Source of the DNA: Arthrobacter dokdonellae
Lineage (GTDB): Bacteria; Actinomycetota; Actinomycetes; Actinomycetales; Micrococcaceae
Direction of reading: 5' to 3'
Assembly: GCF_003268655.1 (NCBI RefSeq)
Contig: NZ_CP029642.1
Span: 1,798,001-1,862,000, forward strand
Length of the DNA stretch: 64,000 bases
How positions within the stretch are numbered: position 1 is the first letter of the stretch; every line of letters begins with the position of its first letter. Below are positions 16,551-25,309 of the stretch, in pieces. The notes below the pieces were generated by a model, which saw only the letters and a program-made list of their open reading frames with translations, was not told the DNA's origin and did no database searches. The position numbers were made by a program, and so were the translations under genes.

Positions 16551-17235
16551 GGGAGGGGCGGGCCGGGGGAAATGCAGGGAGCCGGGATCTGATCGGTACG
16601 GAAATGCACGCTAACGACATCCCGGTGTCGATCCTGGCGTGGATAGGGCTTGCGAAAAAGCGAAATGCCCGATGCAAAGCTGTCGCAGTGTCGGGCAACG
16701 AATGAGAGCCGCACGTCATCGTTCGGTGGTGACGGGAAGAGGTCACGGAGTGATTATGCCGGGTTTCTTGCGTTGTCCGCGTTCAACGGCCCGGTAGATG
16801 GTGGATCGGCTGATGGAGAATAGTTCTGCCATTTCGGCCATGGTGTGTATTGCCGTCGTCGTGCAGTTCGAGGAGGTGTGCTTCCTGTTTCACGGTGAAT
16901 TTTGGCTGCTTTCCCCGGAGTCGGCCGTTGGCCTTGGCGACTTTCATGCCGTCGCGGGTGCGCATGCTGATGAGGTCGGCTCCAAACTCGGCGATCATCG
17001 CTAGGACGTTGAACAGCAGTTTCCCCATGGGGTCGGCAGGGTCATGGACGGGGCCGCCGATGCCGAGTTTAATTCGACGGCTGGCGAGGTCGTCGGCTAT
17101 CTCGTGGGCGTCCCGGACGGACCGGGCCAGGCGGTCGAGTTTGGTAACGACGAAGGTATCTCCGGCACGGCATGCGGCGAGGGCTTCGCGAAGTCCGGTG
17201 CGATTCATGTTCTTGCAGGTAAAGCCATGGTCAAC

Positions 17236-18662
17236 GGTCAAGTCCATTGACGTGGTGTAACGCCTTTGCCGCGTGATTCTTGATTTTGGTTAGGCGCTGA
17301 GCGCCAGATCAGGGTGGGAGTCCTCCTGTTCTGTCTCTGTCGCCGGCGCGGTGCCGACGGCTTGGGATTGTTGGATGAGGTCGAGTCCGAGTTAGCGGCG
17401 GGATTCGATCCATTCGTCGTGCTGCTCGGCCAGCACGGCCCCGACGAGGCGGATCAGCGCGGCACGGTCCGGGAAGATGCCGACCACGTCGGTGCGGCGG
17501 CGGATTTCCCGGTTGAGCCGCTCTTGGGGGTTATTGGACCACACCTGACGCCACAGACCTTTGGGGAAGGCCGTGAACGCCAGAATGTCGGCCCGGGCGG
17601 CCTCCAGATGGTCGGCGACCTTGGGCAGCTTCCCTTCCAGCGCGTCCAGCACGCGGTCGAACTGGGCATGCACGGAGGCGGCGTCGGGCTGGTCGTAGAC
17701 CGAGTGCAGCAGCGTCTTCACCCACGGCCAGGAAGACTTGGGCGTAGTGGACATCAGGTTCGCGGCGTAATGTGTGCGGCACCGCTGCCAGGCCGCGCCG
17801 GGCAGGGTCGCCCCGATCGCCGCGACCGGGTCGGCGTGCGCGTCGGAGGTCACCAGCTTCACCCCGGTCAGACCGCGGGCGGCCAGATCACGGAAGAAGC
17901 CCAGCCAGCCGGCCCCGTCCTCGGCGGAGGAGGCCTGGATGCCCAGGACCTCGCGGTGCCCGTCGGCGTTGACGCCGGTAGCGACCATGGCGTGGACGTT
18001 GACCACCCGCCCGCCCTCCCGGACCTTGAGCACGAGGGCGTCGGCGGCGACGAACGTGTACGGGCCCGCATCCAGTGGCCGGGTGCGGAACTCCTCCACC
18101 TGCGCGTCCAGGTCGGCGGCCATGACCGAGACCTGGGACTTCGACAGCCGGGTGATGCCGAGGGTTTCGACGAGCTTTTCCATCCGTCGGGTGGAGACCC
18201 CGAGCAGGTAGCACGTCGCCACGACGGTGGTCAGCGCGGCCTCGGCGCGGCGCCGTCGCTCGAGCAGCCAGTCCGGGAAATAGGACCCTTGCCGGACCTT
18301 GGGGATGGCAACGTCCAGGGTCCCGACCCGGGTGTCGAAGTCCCGGTGGCGGTACCCGTTGCGGGAGTTCGTCCGGGTCTCGGAGCGGGCACCGTATTCG
18401 GCGCCGCAAACAGCGTCCGCCTCGGCGCTCATCAGCGCGTTGATAAAGGTGGTCAGCATGGATCGCATCAGATCCGGTGATGCCTGCTCAAGCTGTTCGG
18501 ACAGGAAGCGGGCAGGATCGATAACATGGGGTGCGGTCATCGCGTGGGCTCTCTTTCGAAACGTACTTTGGTAGGTCGTTTCAAGAATCACGCGGTGGCC
18601 GCCTTACGTCCGGTAGCAACACGCCCGAGGTGGGCTGTTACACCACCCTAATGGGCACTACC
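17236..18662 (-). mobile_element. IS256-family insertion sequence, 1427 bp
   Basis: The element is bounded by imperfect 26-bp inverted ends: both begin GGT, share CCATT, and end GTGGTGTAAC (19 of 26 match). Exact 8-bp target duplications TGGTCAAC lie at 17228-17235 and 18663-18670, the length expected for IS256. A second inverted stretch, CCGCGTGATTCTTGA, lies inside both ends. The single gene is a mutator-type transposase with a premature stop. The element interrupts a resolvase gene. Confidence 0.92.
17290..18540 (-). pseudogene. IS256-family (mutator-type) transposase, premature stop
   Basis: ATG 18540 opens a 382-aa product with the DDE residues in family context: Asp in FVAADALVLKV, Asp in LVTSDAHADPV and Glu in WSNNPQERLNREIRRRTDVV. 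It also has GYRHRDFDTRVGTLDV near the N-terminus. The frame stops at TAA 17392-17394 after EQHDEWIESRR, where the family continues with a Tyr. The next 33 in-frame codons (LGLDLIQQSQAV and onward) complete the usual C-terminus to TAA 17290-17292. The catalytic residues remain, so the shortened protein might still be active. Confidence 0.85.
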
Positions 18663-18806
18663 TGGTCAACTTAGGTCCGTTCCGGCTCAATGCCAAGGGC
18701 TGCCAGGGCATCTCGCTGCGCGGTGAGGTCTTGCTCTTCCGTGGACACGCGGGCACGGCCGACCAATAGTTTAGACATGCAGTTCAGTGTGTCACATAGG
18801 GACCGA

Positions 18807-18930
18807 TCACCGGACAAGTCATCGGACACCCCTTACGACACAGTCGGTGGCCCGAAGCCGCGACGATGCAGGTCAGGGACGGGTGTGTCCGGTGGAGGAC
18901 CGGCTTACGGGCACCGCAAGTGTCCGGTCA
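18807..18930 (+). promoter_or_regulatory. Repeated TGTCCGGT-type sites upstream of the resolvase (possible res site)
   Basis: Four related decamers lie within 124 bp upstream of the resolvase start: TCACCGGACA (18807-18816), TCATCGGACA (18819-18828), TGTCCGGTGG (18886-18895) and TGTCCGGTCA (18921-18930). The first pair is inverted relative to the second. Serine resolvases bind several dyad subsites next to their own gene, so this could be the res region. The assignment is by pattern only. Confidence 0.4.
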
Positions 18931-19062
18931 TGGACCTTGGTGAGCGTCGCCACGACCCTCTTCGCCCGCTACGCGTCGACGCCGTCGCCAACCTTTTCTG
19001 ATCGGTCGCAGCCATCCCCGTAGAAAATTGCACCCAGCGCATCGTTAGGACAGGATGGTGAC

Positions 19063-20274
19063 GTGGGGAACAAAAACACGGGTCCGAGCTACTCAATCGC
19101 GAGTTGTGTAGTCGAGACCGGACACCGGCTCGTCGCAACGCCTGACCAGGAAGGCGTTGACAGCAACGCCCTTCGGCGTGCGGGACGCGCGCTCTTGACC
19201 GCCGAGATCGCGGGATTCGGCCCAATTGGCCCCGGCGTCAAGAAGAAGAAGCTTGGTCAAGGCCTCGAGATTCGGTTGCGGTTCTACGACGCGGAGGAGC
19301 TCGCACACGTGGAACGGATGCGCGATGAAGTCGAGGAAGCCGTGGGCTTCAGCATCGGTGGCTGGCCCTGGGCGGTGCAGTTCGACCTCGAAGTGATCAA
19401 TACTGGCGGAGGCTGGCTCGGCAGCGGTGTGGAGTGGCCAACCGTCCGACCGTCCCGGCACCTCGATTCCCTGCCAAACCGGATCGATCGCCGTTGCCTC
19501 CTCCAGGACCGTGGGCTTCTGCAGGTTCTCGGGCGACGTCTGCGCTACCGGATCGGGATCGACCACGATTCGGGCGCTCCCGATTTCTTCTGGTGGACGA
19601 CGGTCCAGACCGAAGCTTGGATCGCACGCACCATCGTCAGCGACGAACACCAGTCGCTAAACCACGAGCAACGGCGCCAGTTCAACGGTGCGGTTCAGGA
19701 GCTCTTGCCCGTGCCCGGTATATCGGTTGATCCCCTACACAATTCCCCAGACGACTGGGGCTTCGTGGACCTCGTCGACGATCCCATCACGATCGTCTCC
19801 ATCGGCCCGGCCACCGGCGGGCAAACTGCGGTGGACGTCCGCGAGACGCTCGGAAAGGCGGGCGACCAGCTCCGGTCCCGGAGCCGTCGCGTCGCATCCG
19901 AGCGGGGCGTGAACGATCCGGGCGTACCGTACGCAGACGCCTTGGAAAAACTCGCAGCGGAGCGACACGCTCACAGGGAATGCGACGTCGTCCTGCTGTT
20001 CCGTGGCGGCTTCTCCAGCTCCGCTCCGCTGACGGCCGCGTCGAGCCACCGGATACTGGACGCGGCCCAGGTCCTCGTCTCGCATGGGATCGAGGTGGTC
20101 ATTGCGCTCGGTCACGGAACGACGAGCGTTCACCGACTGGCTGGTCGAACGCCAGCGGTCGGCGTCTTCGAGGCGATCACCCCGACCGCCGGAGCAGCTT
20201 GGATCGTGCGCGAACACGTGAACAATCGTCTGGTGAATGCGGTGGTGGACGGTGGCCAACCACTCGCTCCGTGA
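19063..20274 (+). CDS. Unknown protein with an exonuclease VII large-subunit-like domain
   Basis: A 403-aa protein from GTG 19063 (AGGATGG upstream). The C-terminal third resembles XseA: CDVVLLFRGG matches the conserved CDV-RGGG strand, LVSHGIEVVIALGHGTTSV matches the PVV-GHETD segment, and ITPTAGAAWIV matches the APTPSAAA helix. The Arg and His are kept, but the acidic residue of GHETD is replaced (GHGTTS), so catalysis is doubtful. The N-terminal 230 residues match no domain I know and lack a clear OB-fold. It stands alone in an IS-rich, foreign-looking stretch. A defence or DNA-processing role is a guess. Confidence 0.5.
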   Translation: MGNKNTGPSYSIASCVVETGHRLVATPDQEGVDSNALRRAGRALLTAEIAGFGPIGPGVKKKKLGQGLEIRLRFYDAEELAHVERMRDEVEEAVGFSIGGWPWAVQFDLEVINTGGGWLGSGVEWPTVRPSRHLDSLPNRIDRRCLLQDRGLLQVLGRRLRYRIGIDHDSGAPDFFWWTTVQTEAWIARTIVSDEHQSLNHEQRRQFNGAVQELLPVPGISVDPLHNSPDDWGFVDLVDDPITIVSIGPATGGQTAVDVRETLGKAGDQLRSRSRRVASERGVNDPGVPYADALEKLAAERHAHRECDVVLLFRGGFSSSAPLTAASSHRILDAAQVLVSHGIEVVIALGHGTTSVHRLAGRTPAVGVFEAITPTAGAAWIVREHVNNRLVNAVVDGGQPLAP

Positions 20275-20775
20275 GGGGGCGGTGACAACCGCGAACTCCG
20301 TCGAGCGACCCCAGGGTCCGCTGGCGCCGCCGAGAAATTTTGAAGTTAGCTCGCGAGCAGCGGTGCCGTCACGGTGACGGCGATGCTCACCAATGTCGTC
20401 ACGAGGCTCACGACGGCGACGACCTCACTCAAGGATGCGGGTCGGCGTGGCGGACGAGGTGCTCCTGTCACAGTGCCCTCACGCTGAACGCGATGGACCA
20501 TCCTCTTCTTCTCCATCGGTACGACCGCTCTGGGAGGTAGGCAACGTGCCTACCTCCTGCTATACGGGCTCGCGGGCCGAGCCCACTCCCTGGTACGTCG
20601 GTGACGCCGTCGCAGTCCAGTCGGGTCTGGACCCCGCAGATGCGCGGCGGGGTGGCGGAGTCACGCGTTCGATAGACGATCGGCCGAGGAGACACCCTCG
20701 ACAGGTGCTGCTGAAGGGGAGAGAGCGGCGGAAGGGGTTTCGTGCGTCCGGAACCCCTACCGCCATCCGGCACGA
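20275..20775 (+). other. 500-bp gap with hairpins, no convincing gene
   Basis: Open frames here lack family resemblance and usable ribosome-binding sites. Three hairpins are clear: GGAGGTAGGC with GCCTACCTCC (20533-20557, loop AACGT), GGGCTCG with CGAGCCC (20568-20584), and GGCGG-GGGGTT with AACCCC-CCGCC (20727-20764). The last sits directly behind the stop of the reverse-strand 58-aa gene and may terminate it. Confidence 0.5.
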
Positions 20776-20952
20776 TCACCACAAATAGGATTGGCTCACG
20801 TCGTAGCCCAGGCCCTCGAGGTAGGTGTTGAGTTGCTGTTGAGCATCGGCACGGTTCCGGAAGCCGGCAAAACTGAATCCGCTCATGTCGGCATCCTCGG
20901 GAACCCGAAAAATCATGACGGTGCCGAAGGCGGAGACGCTGATGTGGGCCAT
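20776..20952 (-). CDS. Small hypothetical protein (58 aa)
   Basis: ATG 20952 gives MAHISVSAFGTVMIFRVPED, then a strand-helix pattern ending LEGLGYDVSQSYLW. The sequence has the balanced composition of a folded alpha-beta domain, unlike the Arg/Pro-rich shadow frames around it, and a GTAGGA motif lies upstream. A longer start at 20994 is less likely. No family is recognised. It sits between the XseA-like gene and the first array repeat at 21079. Confidence 0.5.
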   Translation of the reverse strand: MAHISVSAFGTVMIFRVPEDADMSGFSFAGFRNRADAQQQLNTYLEGLGYDVSQSYLW

Positions 20953-21078
20953 GCCGGGAGTCCTACCTGTTCGGGGTGTAGCTGCTCGACCCATTGTAAT
21001 CTGTGCCCTTTACAAAAGGGTTTGCTGTGGACAGCTCCGCTCGATGTCGTCGTTTTCGCGCTGCTTAGCGTCCTGGCT

Positions 21079-21110
21079 GCGTCCCGCAAGCCGTTCCGCC
21101 TACGGGCGGC
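21079..21110 (+). repeat. Array repeat copy 1
   Basis: GCGTCCCGCAAGCCGTTCC followed by GCCTACGGGCGGC. It matches the array consensus GTCCCG, then GTTCC, then ACGGG, and lies 18 bp from the stop of the split acetyltransferase. Confidence 0.65.
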
Positions 21111-21669
21111 GTCGCTCTAAGATGCTTTCTAAATGCTGAAGAATGAACGGGCTTTCGCCAGGCCGGTGACGAGCAGATCTTCGGGATCGGTCGGGACCCA
21201 AGCTGAAGCATCTAGACGCAGACGATCGGATACTACAGCTCGCCCGGCTAGAACATCCCGCGAAATGCCATCGTGAAGATATCCGAGCCGACGCGAGACG
21301 CCTTGCGAACCAACGTTGTCCTGGAAAACTTCGGTCAGCGCGGTGACAGCTCCCAGTTCCTTAAAAGCAAGGCTCAACAAGGCCGTCCGGGCCTCGGTAC
21401 CGATACCCTGTCGGTGAAAATCAAGGCCAAGTGTTAGCTGCAACTTTAAACTGACCATAGACGGCATTTTTGATTGACCGTTCGCGGCAGTGGTTTTGAC
21501 CAGTGGCTGCAAGTGTTTTGACCAGTAGTTCGCCGCCGTCCGGTGGCTGGGTGTGCTGGGATTCCCTTGTCCATCCCCGTGTCTTTACGGGGAGAGCCCC
21601 TTCCTTCGGGGTGAAATGACGATGCCAATCGTTTCAATTTCACCCTTTGCGGGAAGGAAGGGGCTTATT

Positions 21670-23250
21670 TTGAAGTCTCCAGGAGAGTTCATGGAAATTT
21701 TAGCTGCTTATGACATGACCCAGTCGTATCGAGGTGCCGCGGTGGTTTGCGGTGTCTCACACAACACTGTCCGTTCGTATGTGAAAGCACGGGCTGCCGG
21801 TGCGCAAGCGCCGATCGCCCGCAAGCGTGGCAGGATCACTGACCCGTACCTGCCGGCGATGACACAGCTGGTGGAGCAGTCCCGCGGAAAGATCCGCGGC
21901 GACGTTGTTCACGACAAGCTCGTTGATCTGGGATACGCCGGTTCGATCCGCACGACCCGCTATGTGCTGGCCGGGTTGAAATCGAAGTACCGGGCCCAGA
22001 ACGCCAGGGTTCACCGGCCCTGGACTGTGGCCCCAGGGCTGTGGCTCCAGTGGGACTACGGAGACGGTCCTGTCGTTGACGGCGCCAAGACCGTGTTGTT
22101 CGTCGCGTGGATGGCGTACTCACGCTTCCGTATCGTCATTCCCTTGCGGGATAAGACGATGCCGAGCGTATTCGCGGCCCTTGACAGGTCATTCAGGCTG
22201 ATTAATGGTGTACCAACGTATGTATTGACCGACAATGAGAAAACAGTCACGGTCGAGCATGTCGCCGGCGTTCCGGTCCGCAACCCGCAGATCGTTGCGT
22301 TCGCCCGGCACTACTCCACCGCCGTGCACACGTGCATGCCGGCAGACCCTGCCTCCAAGGGCGGGGTGGAAAACGCGGTGAAGATCGCTAAAGCCGACCT
22401 CGTGCCCAAAGACACCAACCTGCGTCCGGAGTACGGCTCCTTCGCCGAGCTGGAGCAGGCCTGTGAGGCGTTTATGGAGGATGTGAATTCCTCCGTGCAC
22501 CGCGCCACGCTGGAGATCCCCAAGGACATGCTCCGGTTGGTGGAACAGCCTAAGCTTCACCCGGTTCCGGCGGTGCCGGTCACGGCGAGTTTCGGTCAGG
22601 TCCGCCAGGTCCCGCCGAACACGCCCATGGTTACGTATGAGCATTCGCGCTATTCCGTCCCGCACACCCTGATGGGGCAACGGGTGTGGGTGCGTGGTAC
22701 CGACACCCACGTCATCATCGTGCACGTTGACAAGGCCGGGCCGGTGGAAGTCGCTCGCCATAAGCTCACCCGCCCCGGCGTACCAGCGGTCATTGACGCG
22801 CATTTCCCACCAGCCTCTGCTGGCGCCCTGGAACGGGTCATCCGCCCCAGCAACAGGGCCGAAGAGGAATTCCTGGCCCTGGGCGCCGGGGCAGCACTCT
22901 GGCTCAAGGAGGCCGCGGCAGCCGGCACGAACAAGATCCGCCACAAAATGGAACGGGCTGCCACGCTCGCCAAGGTCATGGGCAACGATGTCGTCGACCA
23001 GGGCCTGGGAGCTGCCGCGGTGCACCACCGTTTCACCCATGAGGACCTGGTTTCCATCATCACCAACACCGCTACCGGCGAACCATCCAGCACCATCAAC
23101 AACACCCGGCATGCCGTGACCGATCAAAGCCAATGGCTGTCCCAAGGCACCAGCGGTTGGGCGAACTTCGGCACCACCAACCCGACCACCACGCCCGGCG
23201 AGGAGACCATTCCCGCCGATATCACCGATCTTGAAGGAGCAGCAGAATGA
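21670..23250 (+). CDS. istA: IS21-family transposase IstA
   Basis: A 526-aa product from TTG 21670, chosen because homologues begin KSPGEFMEIL and GGAAGGAAGGGG precedes it. An N-terminal HTH (MTQSYRGAAVVCGVSHNTV) is followed by an rve-type DDE core: Asp in LWLQWDYGDGP, Asp in TYVLTDNEKTV and Glu in ASKGGVENAVKIAK. The C-terminus is Thr/Asn-rich. It catalyses cut-and-join transposition together with IstB. The stop overlaps the istB ATG (ATGA). Confidence 0.95.
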   Translation: MKSPGEFMEILAAYDMTQSYRGAAVVCGVSHNTVRSYVKARAAGAQAPIARKRGRITDPYLPAMTQLVEQSRGKIRGDVVHDKLVDLGYAGSIRTTRYVLAGLKSKYRAQNARVHRPWTVAPGLWLQWDYGDGPVVDGAKTVLFVAWMAYSRFRIVIPLRDKTMPSVFAALDRSFRLINGVPTYVLTDNEKTVTVEHVAGVPVRNPQIVAFARHYSTAVHTCMPADPASKGGVENAVKIAKADLVPKDTNLRPEYGSFAELEQACEAFMEDVNSSVHRATLEIPKDMLRLVEQPKLHPVPAVPVTASFGQVRQVPPNTPMVTYEHSRYSVPHTLMGQRVWVRGTDTHVIIVHVDKAGPVEVARHKLTRPGVPAVIDAHFPPASAGALERVIRPSNRAEEEFLALGAGAALWLKEAAAAGTNKIRHKMERAATLAKVMGNDVVDQGLGAAAVHHRFTHEDLVSIITNTATGEPSSTINNTRHAVTDQSQWLSQGTSGWANFGTTNPTTTPGEETIPADITDLEGAAE

Positions 23251-24038
23251 GCGCCGCAACCCTGGCTCCGGCGCCGCTGGCAGACGTGGCAGTAGAACAG
23301 GTGATTGCGCTGATGCGCACCACCCGGATGCCCCACGCCCGCGCCGTTGTCGCCGACGTCCTGGCCACCGCGAAAGCCCAGCGTTGGGACCCCACCGAGG
23401 TCGTCAGGGTCCTGCTCGAGGCCGAAGCGACCGGGCGGAACCGGTCCATGCTCACCACCCGGCGCAAACGTGCGGGGTTCCCGACCGGGAAAACCTTCGA
23501 TGTGTGGGAGGAATCCCTCTCCACCCTGCCCGTGGCGACGACCTCGTTCCTGCGAACTCTGGAATGGGTGCGGCGGCGGGAGAACCTGATCGCTTGCGGC
23601 CCCTCCGGCACCGGTAAGACCCTGCTGCTGGAATCGTTGGGCCAGCAGGCCATCGATGAAGGCCTCTCCGTGTCTTGGCTGAGCCTGGAGGACCTCGGCG
23701 CGCTCGTACGCCGGCACCGCATCGATGACAGCGTCAACAAAGCCATCACCCGCGTCACCAATGTCGATCTGATTTGCATTGACGATATTGGCCTTTTGCC
23801 TGTCTCCGGCGACGCCGCCGAAGGCTTCTACCGCGTCGTGGACGCCTCCTACGAGAAACGCTCCCTCGCGATCAGCTCCAACATCCACCCCTCCGGGTTC
23901 GATGAGCTCATGCCAAAAACCATCGCCACCGCGACCGTGGACCGGCTCATGCACCACGCGCACCTCTGCCAAACCAGCGGTGAGTCCGTGCGCCTCATGC
24001 AAGCCCAAAACGGGAAAGGAACCCACCCGATGAACTAA
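23247..24038 (+). CDS. istB: IS21-family helper ATPase IstB
   Basis: A 263-aa AAA+ protein related to DnaC. Walker A is GPSGTGKT at about residue 119 and Walker B is LICIDDIG at about 180. It selects target DNA and activates IstA. ATG overlaps the istA stop by 4 nt. No lesion is seen, so with intact ends the IS may be mobile. Confidence 0.95.
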   Translation: MSAATLAPAPLADVAVEQVIALMRTTRMPHARAVVADVLATAKAQRWDPTEVVRVLLEAEATGRNRSMLTTRRKRAGFPTGKTFDVWEESLSTLPVATTSFLRTLEWVRRRENLIACGPSGTGKTLLLESLGQQAIDEGLSVSWLSLEDLGALVRRHRIDDSVNKAITRVTNVDLICIDDIGLLPVSGDAAEGFYRVVDASYEKRSLAISSNIHPSGFDELMPKTIATATVDRLMHHAHLCQTSGESVRLMQAQNGKGTHPMN

Positions 24039-24601
24039 CCGCGCACCATGGTCAGGCGCCGCAACCCCAGCACACCCCCGGCGCCTGGCCACTGGTCAAA
24101 AGTACTTGCCGCCCATGGTCAACCGACTGCCGCCACTGGTCAAAACAAACTGCCGCCAGTGGTCAGTTCTAAGTTGCAGTTGACAGCCAAGCCACGACTC
24201 GGTTTTTACTTCACGCAGTACAGGAAAACTGCGTGCCTTCAGCGTGACCATGCCTACAGGCTGATCTCCACGAAATACGCCCATTTCCAACGCCCAATCC
24301 TCCACACACCACGCGCCCCGGCGGCTCCAATGCTGCTGCATCACGTGGAGTGCCCGCTCACGAGGAGGAAGATTGGTCCATGGCGTCAAGAAAGGCTGCT
24401 CACCAGGCTCGTTCACGCCGTTGGCCGCGACCCGGGCCAACTCGGATAGCTCATCATCGTTTGGGACACGGAGCTCCAAACGCTTGGTTACAAGCTTCAA
24501 TTGGGTGAGAGGCCAGTAATCGTTCAGCATTTCGCCAGTATTGCACGGCAGAGTTCACTGATTCATGTTTAGACATGCGAAAAACCGATGGCAACTGGCG
24601 A

Positions 24602-24629
24602 AGTCCCAGTAGGGGTTCCCCGTGGGAGT
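24602..24629 (+). repeat. Array repeat copy 2
   Basis: AGTCCCAGTAGGGGTTCC followed by CCGTGGGAG, between the 5' end of the acetyltransferase and the DUF6984 gene. It matches the array pattern GTCCC, GGTTCC, GGG. Confidence 0.5.
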
Positions 24630-24772
24630 AGATTGACAGCAAAAGTACTTCCCAGAGGCCGACCTGCCTGCCGAGTTCTTTGGGGTGTCTCCCGATTGAC
24701 TGCTTCCGAAGGCTACCTTGATCTACTCTGGTTGAATCGCAAGAAAACCAGAAGTGGATGGAGAATCGACCT

Positions 24773-25144
24773 ATGGACCGTCCTCTGAATGCGGGTGAGA
24801 TCCTGCTTGTCAACGCACTATTGGCGAATGTCTCAGATGGCTGGCGGACTTTGACTCCGATGGAGGAACTGAATGTGCGTGACATGGACGACGGCGGGAT
24901 GGGAAGCTTCCGGTTTGAACCAGCGAACACAGACCGCCATTTCGGCAGGCAGCTGGTCGAAGGCTGGTATCTGGATGCCGACGAGATACCAATTTCTGTG
25001 TCGATAAACATCGATCAGTTGGGTGAGCTGTACGAACTAGACAGTTGGAAAGTCGACTTCGCAAAAAGAATCAGCCTGCCTGCTCGAATTAGCGACGTCC
25101 AGCACGGTTGGATGGAGCCAGGAATTGGGCCGCGCCCAGCATGA
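24773..25144 (+). CDS. DUF6984-like small protein
   Basis: 123 aa from ATG 24773 (GGAG 9 nt upstream); an ATG at 24758 adds five residues. The wording RPLNAGEILLVNALLA, VRDMDDGGMGSFRF and LGELYELDSWKVDF resembles DUF6984, a family of small cytosolic proteins without known function; the call is from memory of the pattern. No catalytic motif is evident. It is a single-gene unit flanked by array-type repeats at 24602 and about 25244. Confidence 0.55.
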   Translation: MDRPLNAGEILLVNALLANVSDGWRTLTPMEELNVRDMDDGGMGSFRFEPANTDRHFGRQLVEGWYLDADEIPISVSINIDQLGELYELDSWKVDFAKRISLPARISDVQHGWMEPGIGPRPA

Positions 25145-25309
25145 CCTTGTTGGTTGCATATTGCGGCACCCGACAGATTTGATCTACCGAAAGCAGAACA
25201 GTGTCTACTTCATCTTGGCCAACTCACGGGCCATGAGTCTGCATGTCCCATAGCCCGTTCCGCATCTGAGACGGGCGTCTTCCATCTTTGGCCGTGAGAC
25301 TCGAGGGAG

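Larger units (their letters stand above)
16743..18778 (-). pseudogene. Serine resolvase/invertase split by an IS256-family element
   Basis: The N-terminus (ATG 18778: MSKLLVGRARVSTEEQDLTA, containing the catalytic Ser) lies right of the IS. The body lies left of it (VDHGFTCKNMNRTGLREALA, VVTKLDRLARS, then LRGKQPKFTVKQEAHLLELH). Removing 17236-18662 and one TGGTCAAC copy rejoins the two in frame. Two other lesions exist: TAA where the family has Tyr just before VDHG, and a frameshift near 16,852 after which the HTH_7 continues (TMAEMAELFSISRSTIYRAV) to TGA 16743-16745. Such enzymes resolve transposon cointegrates or invert DNA. Confidence 0.85.
21432..24185 (+). mobile_element. IS21-family insertion sequence, 2754 bp
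   Basis: The ends are inverted repeats starting TGT, with GCAACTT and ending ACTGACC (left TGTTAGCTGCAACTTTAAAC; right end similar). Exact 6-bp duplications GCCAAG flank it (21426-21431 and 24186-24191). Internal transposase-binding repeats TTTTGACCAGT occur twice at the left (21494-21504, 21516-21526) and twice inverted at the right (24091-24101, 24135-24145). It carries istA and istB and appears complete. Confidence 0.95.
21129..24530 (-). pseudogene. GNAT acetyltransferase split by an IS21-family element
   Basis: The N-terminal half starts at ATG 24530 (MLNDYWPLTQLKLVTKRLEL) and runs to KTESWLG at the right end of the IS. The C-terminal half begins at its left end (LDFHRQGIGTEARTALLSLA) and ends at 21129. 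Removing 21432-24185 and one GCCAAG restores ESWLGLDFHRQGIGTEAR in frame, including the acetyl-CoA-binding Q-x-x-G-x-G/A signature. The rejoined product of about 210 aa would be a typical RimJ-like N-acetyltransferase. The insertion is the only lesion seen, so it looks recent. Confidence 0.9.

Noticed and set aside
14665..16746. A 693-aa reverse-strand protein
   Set aside because: It runs antisense through the DivIVA gene and through the deletion of the symporter remnant. Only the symporter part has family resemblance.
20393..20788. A 131-aa frame after the XseA-like gene
   Set aside because: It is Arg/Ser-rich, has no ribosome-binding site, and runs through three hairpins and the end of the 58-aa gene.
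24454..25011. A 185-aa reverse-strand frame
   Set aside because: It is antisense to the DUF6984-like gene and the start of the acetyltransferase, with Ser/Arg-biased composition.
25244..25277. Clear array repeat between DUF6984 and the maleylpyruvate isomerase-like gene
   Set aside because: GTCCC, CGTTCC and ACGGG are present, but spacing is stretched and GCCCGT / ACGGGC may simply be a terminator. It is counted only as a weak copy.
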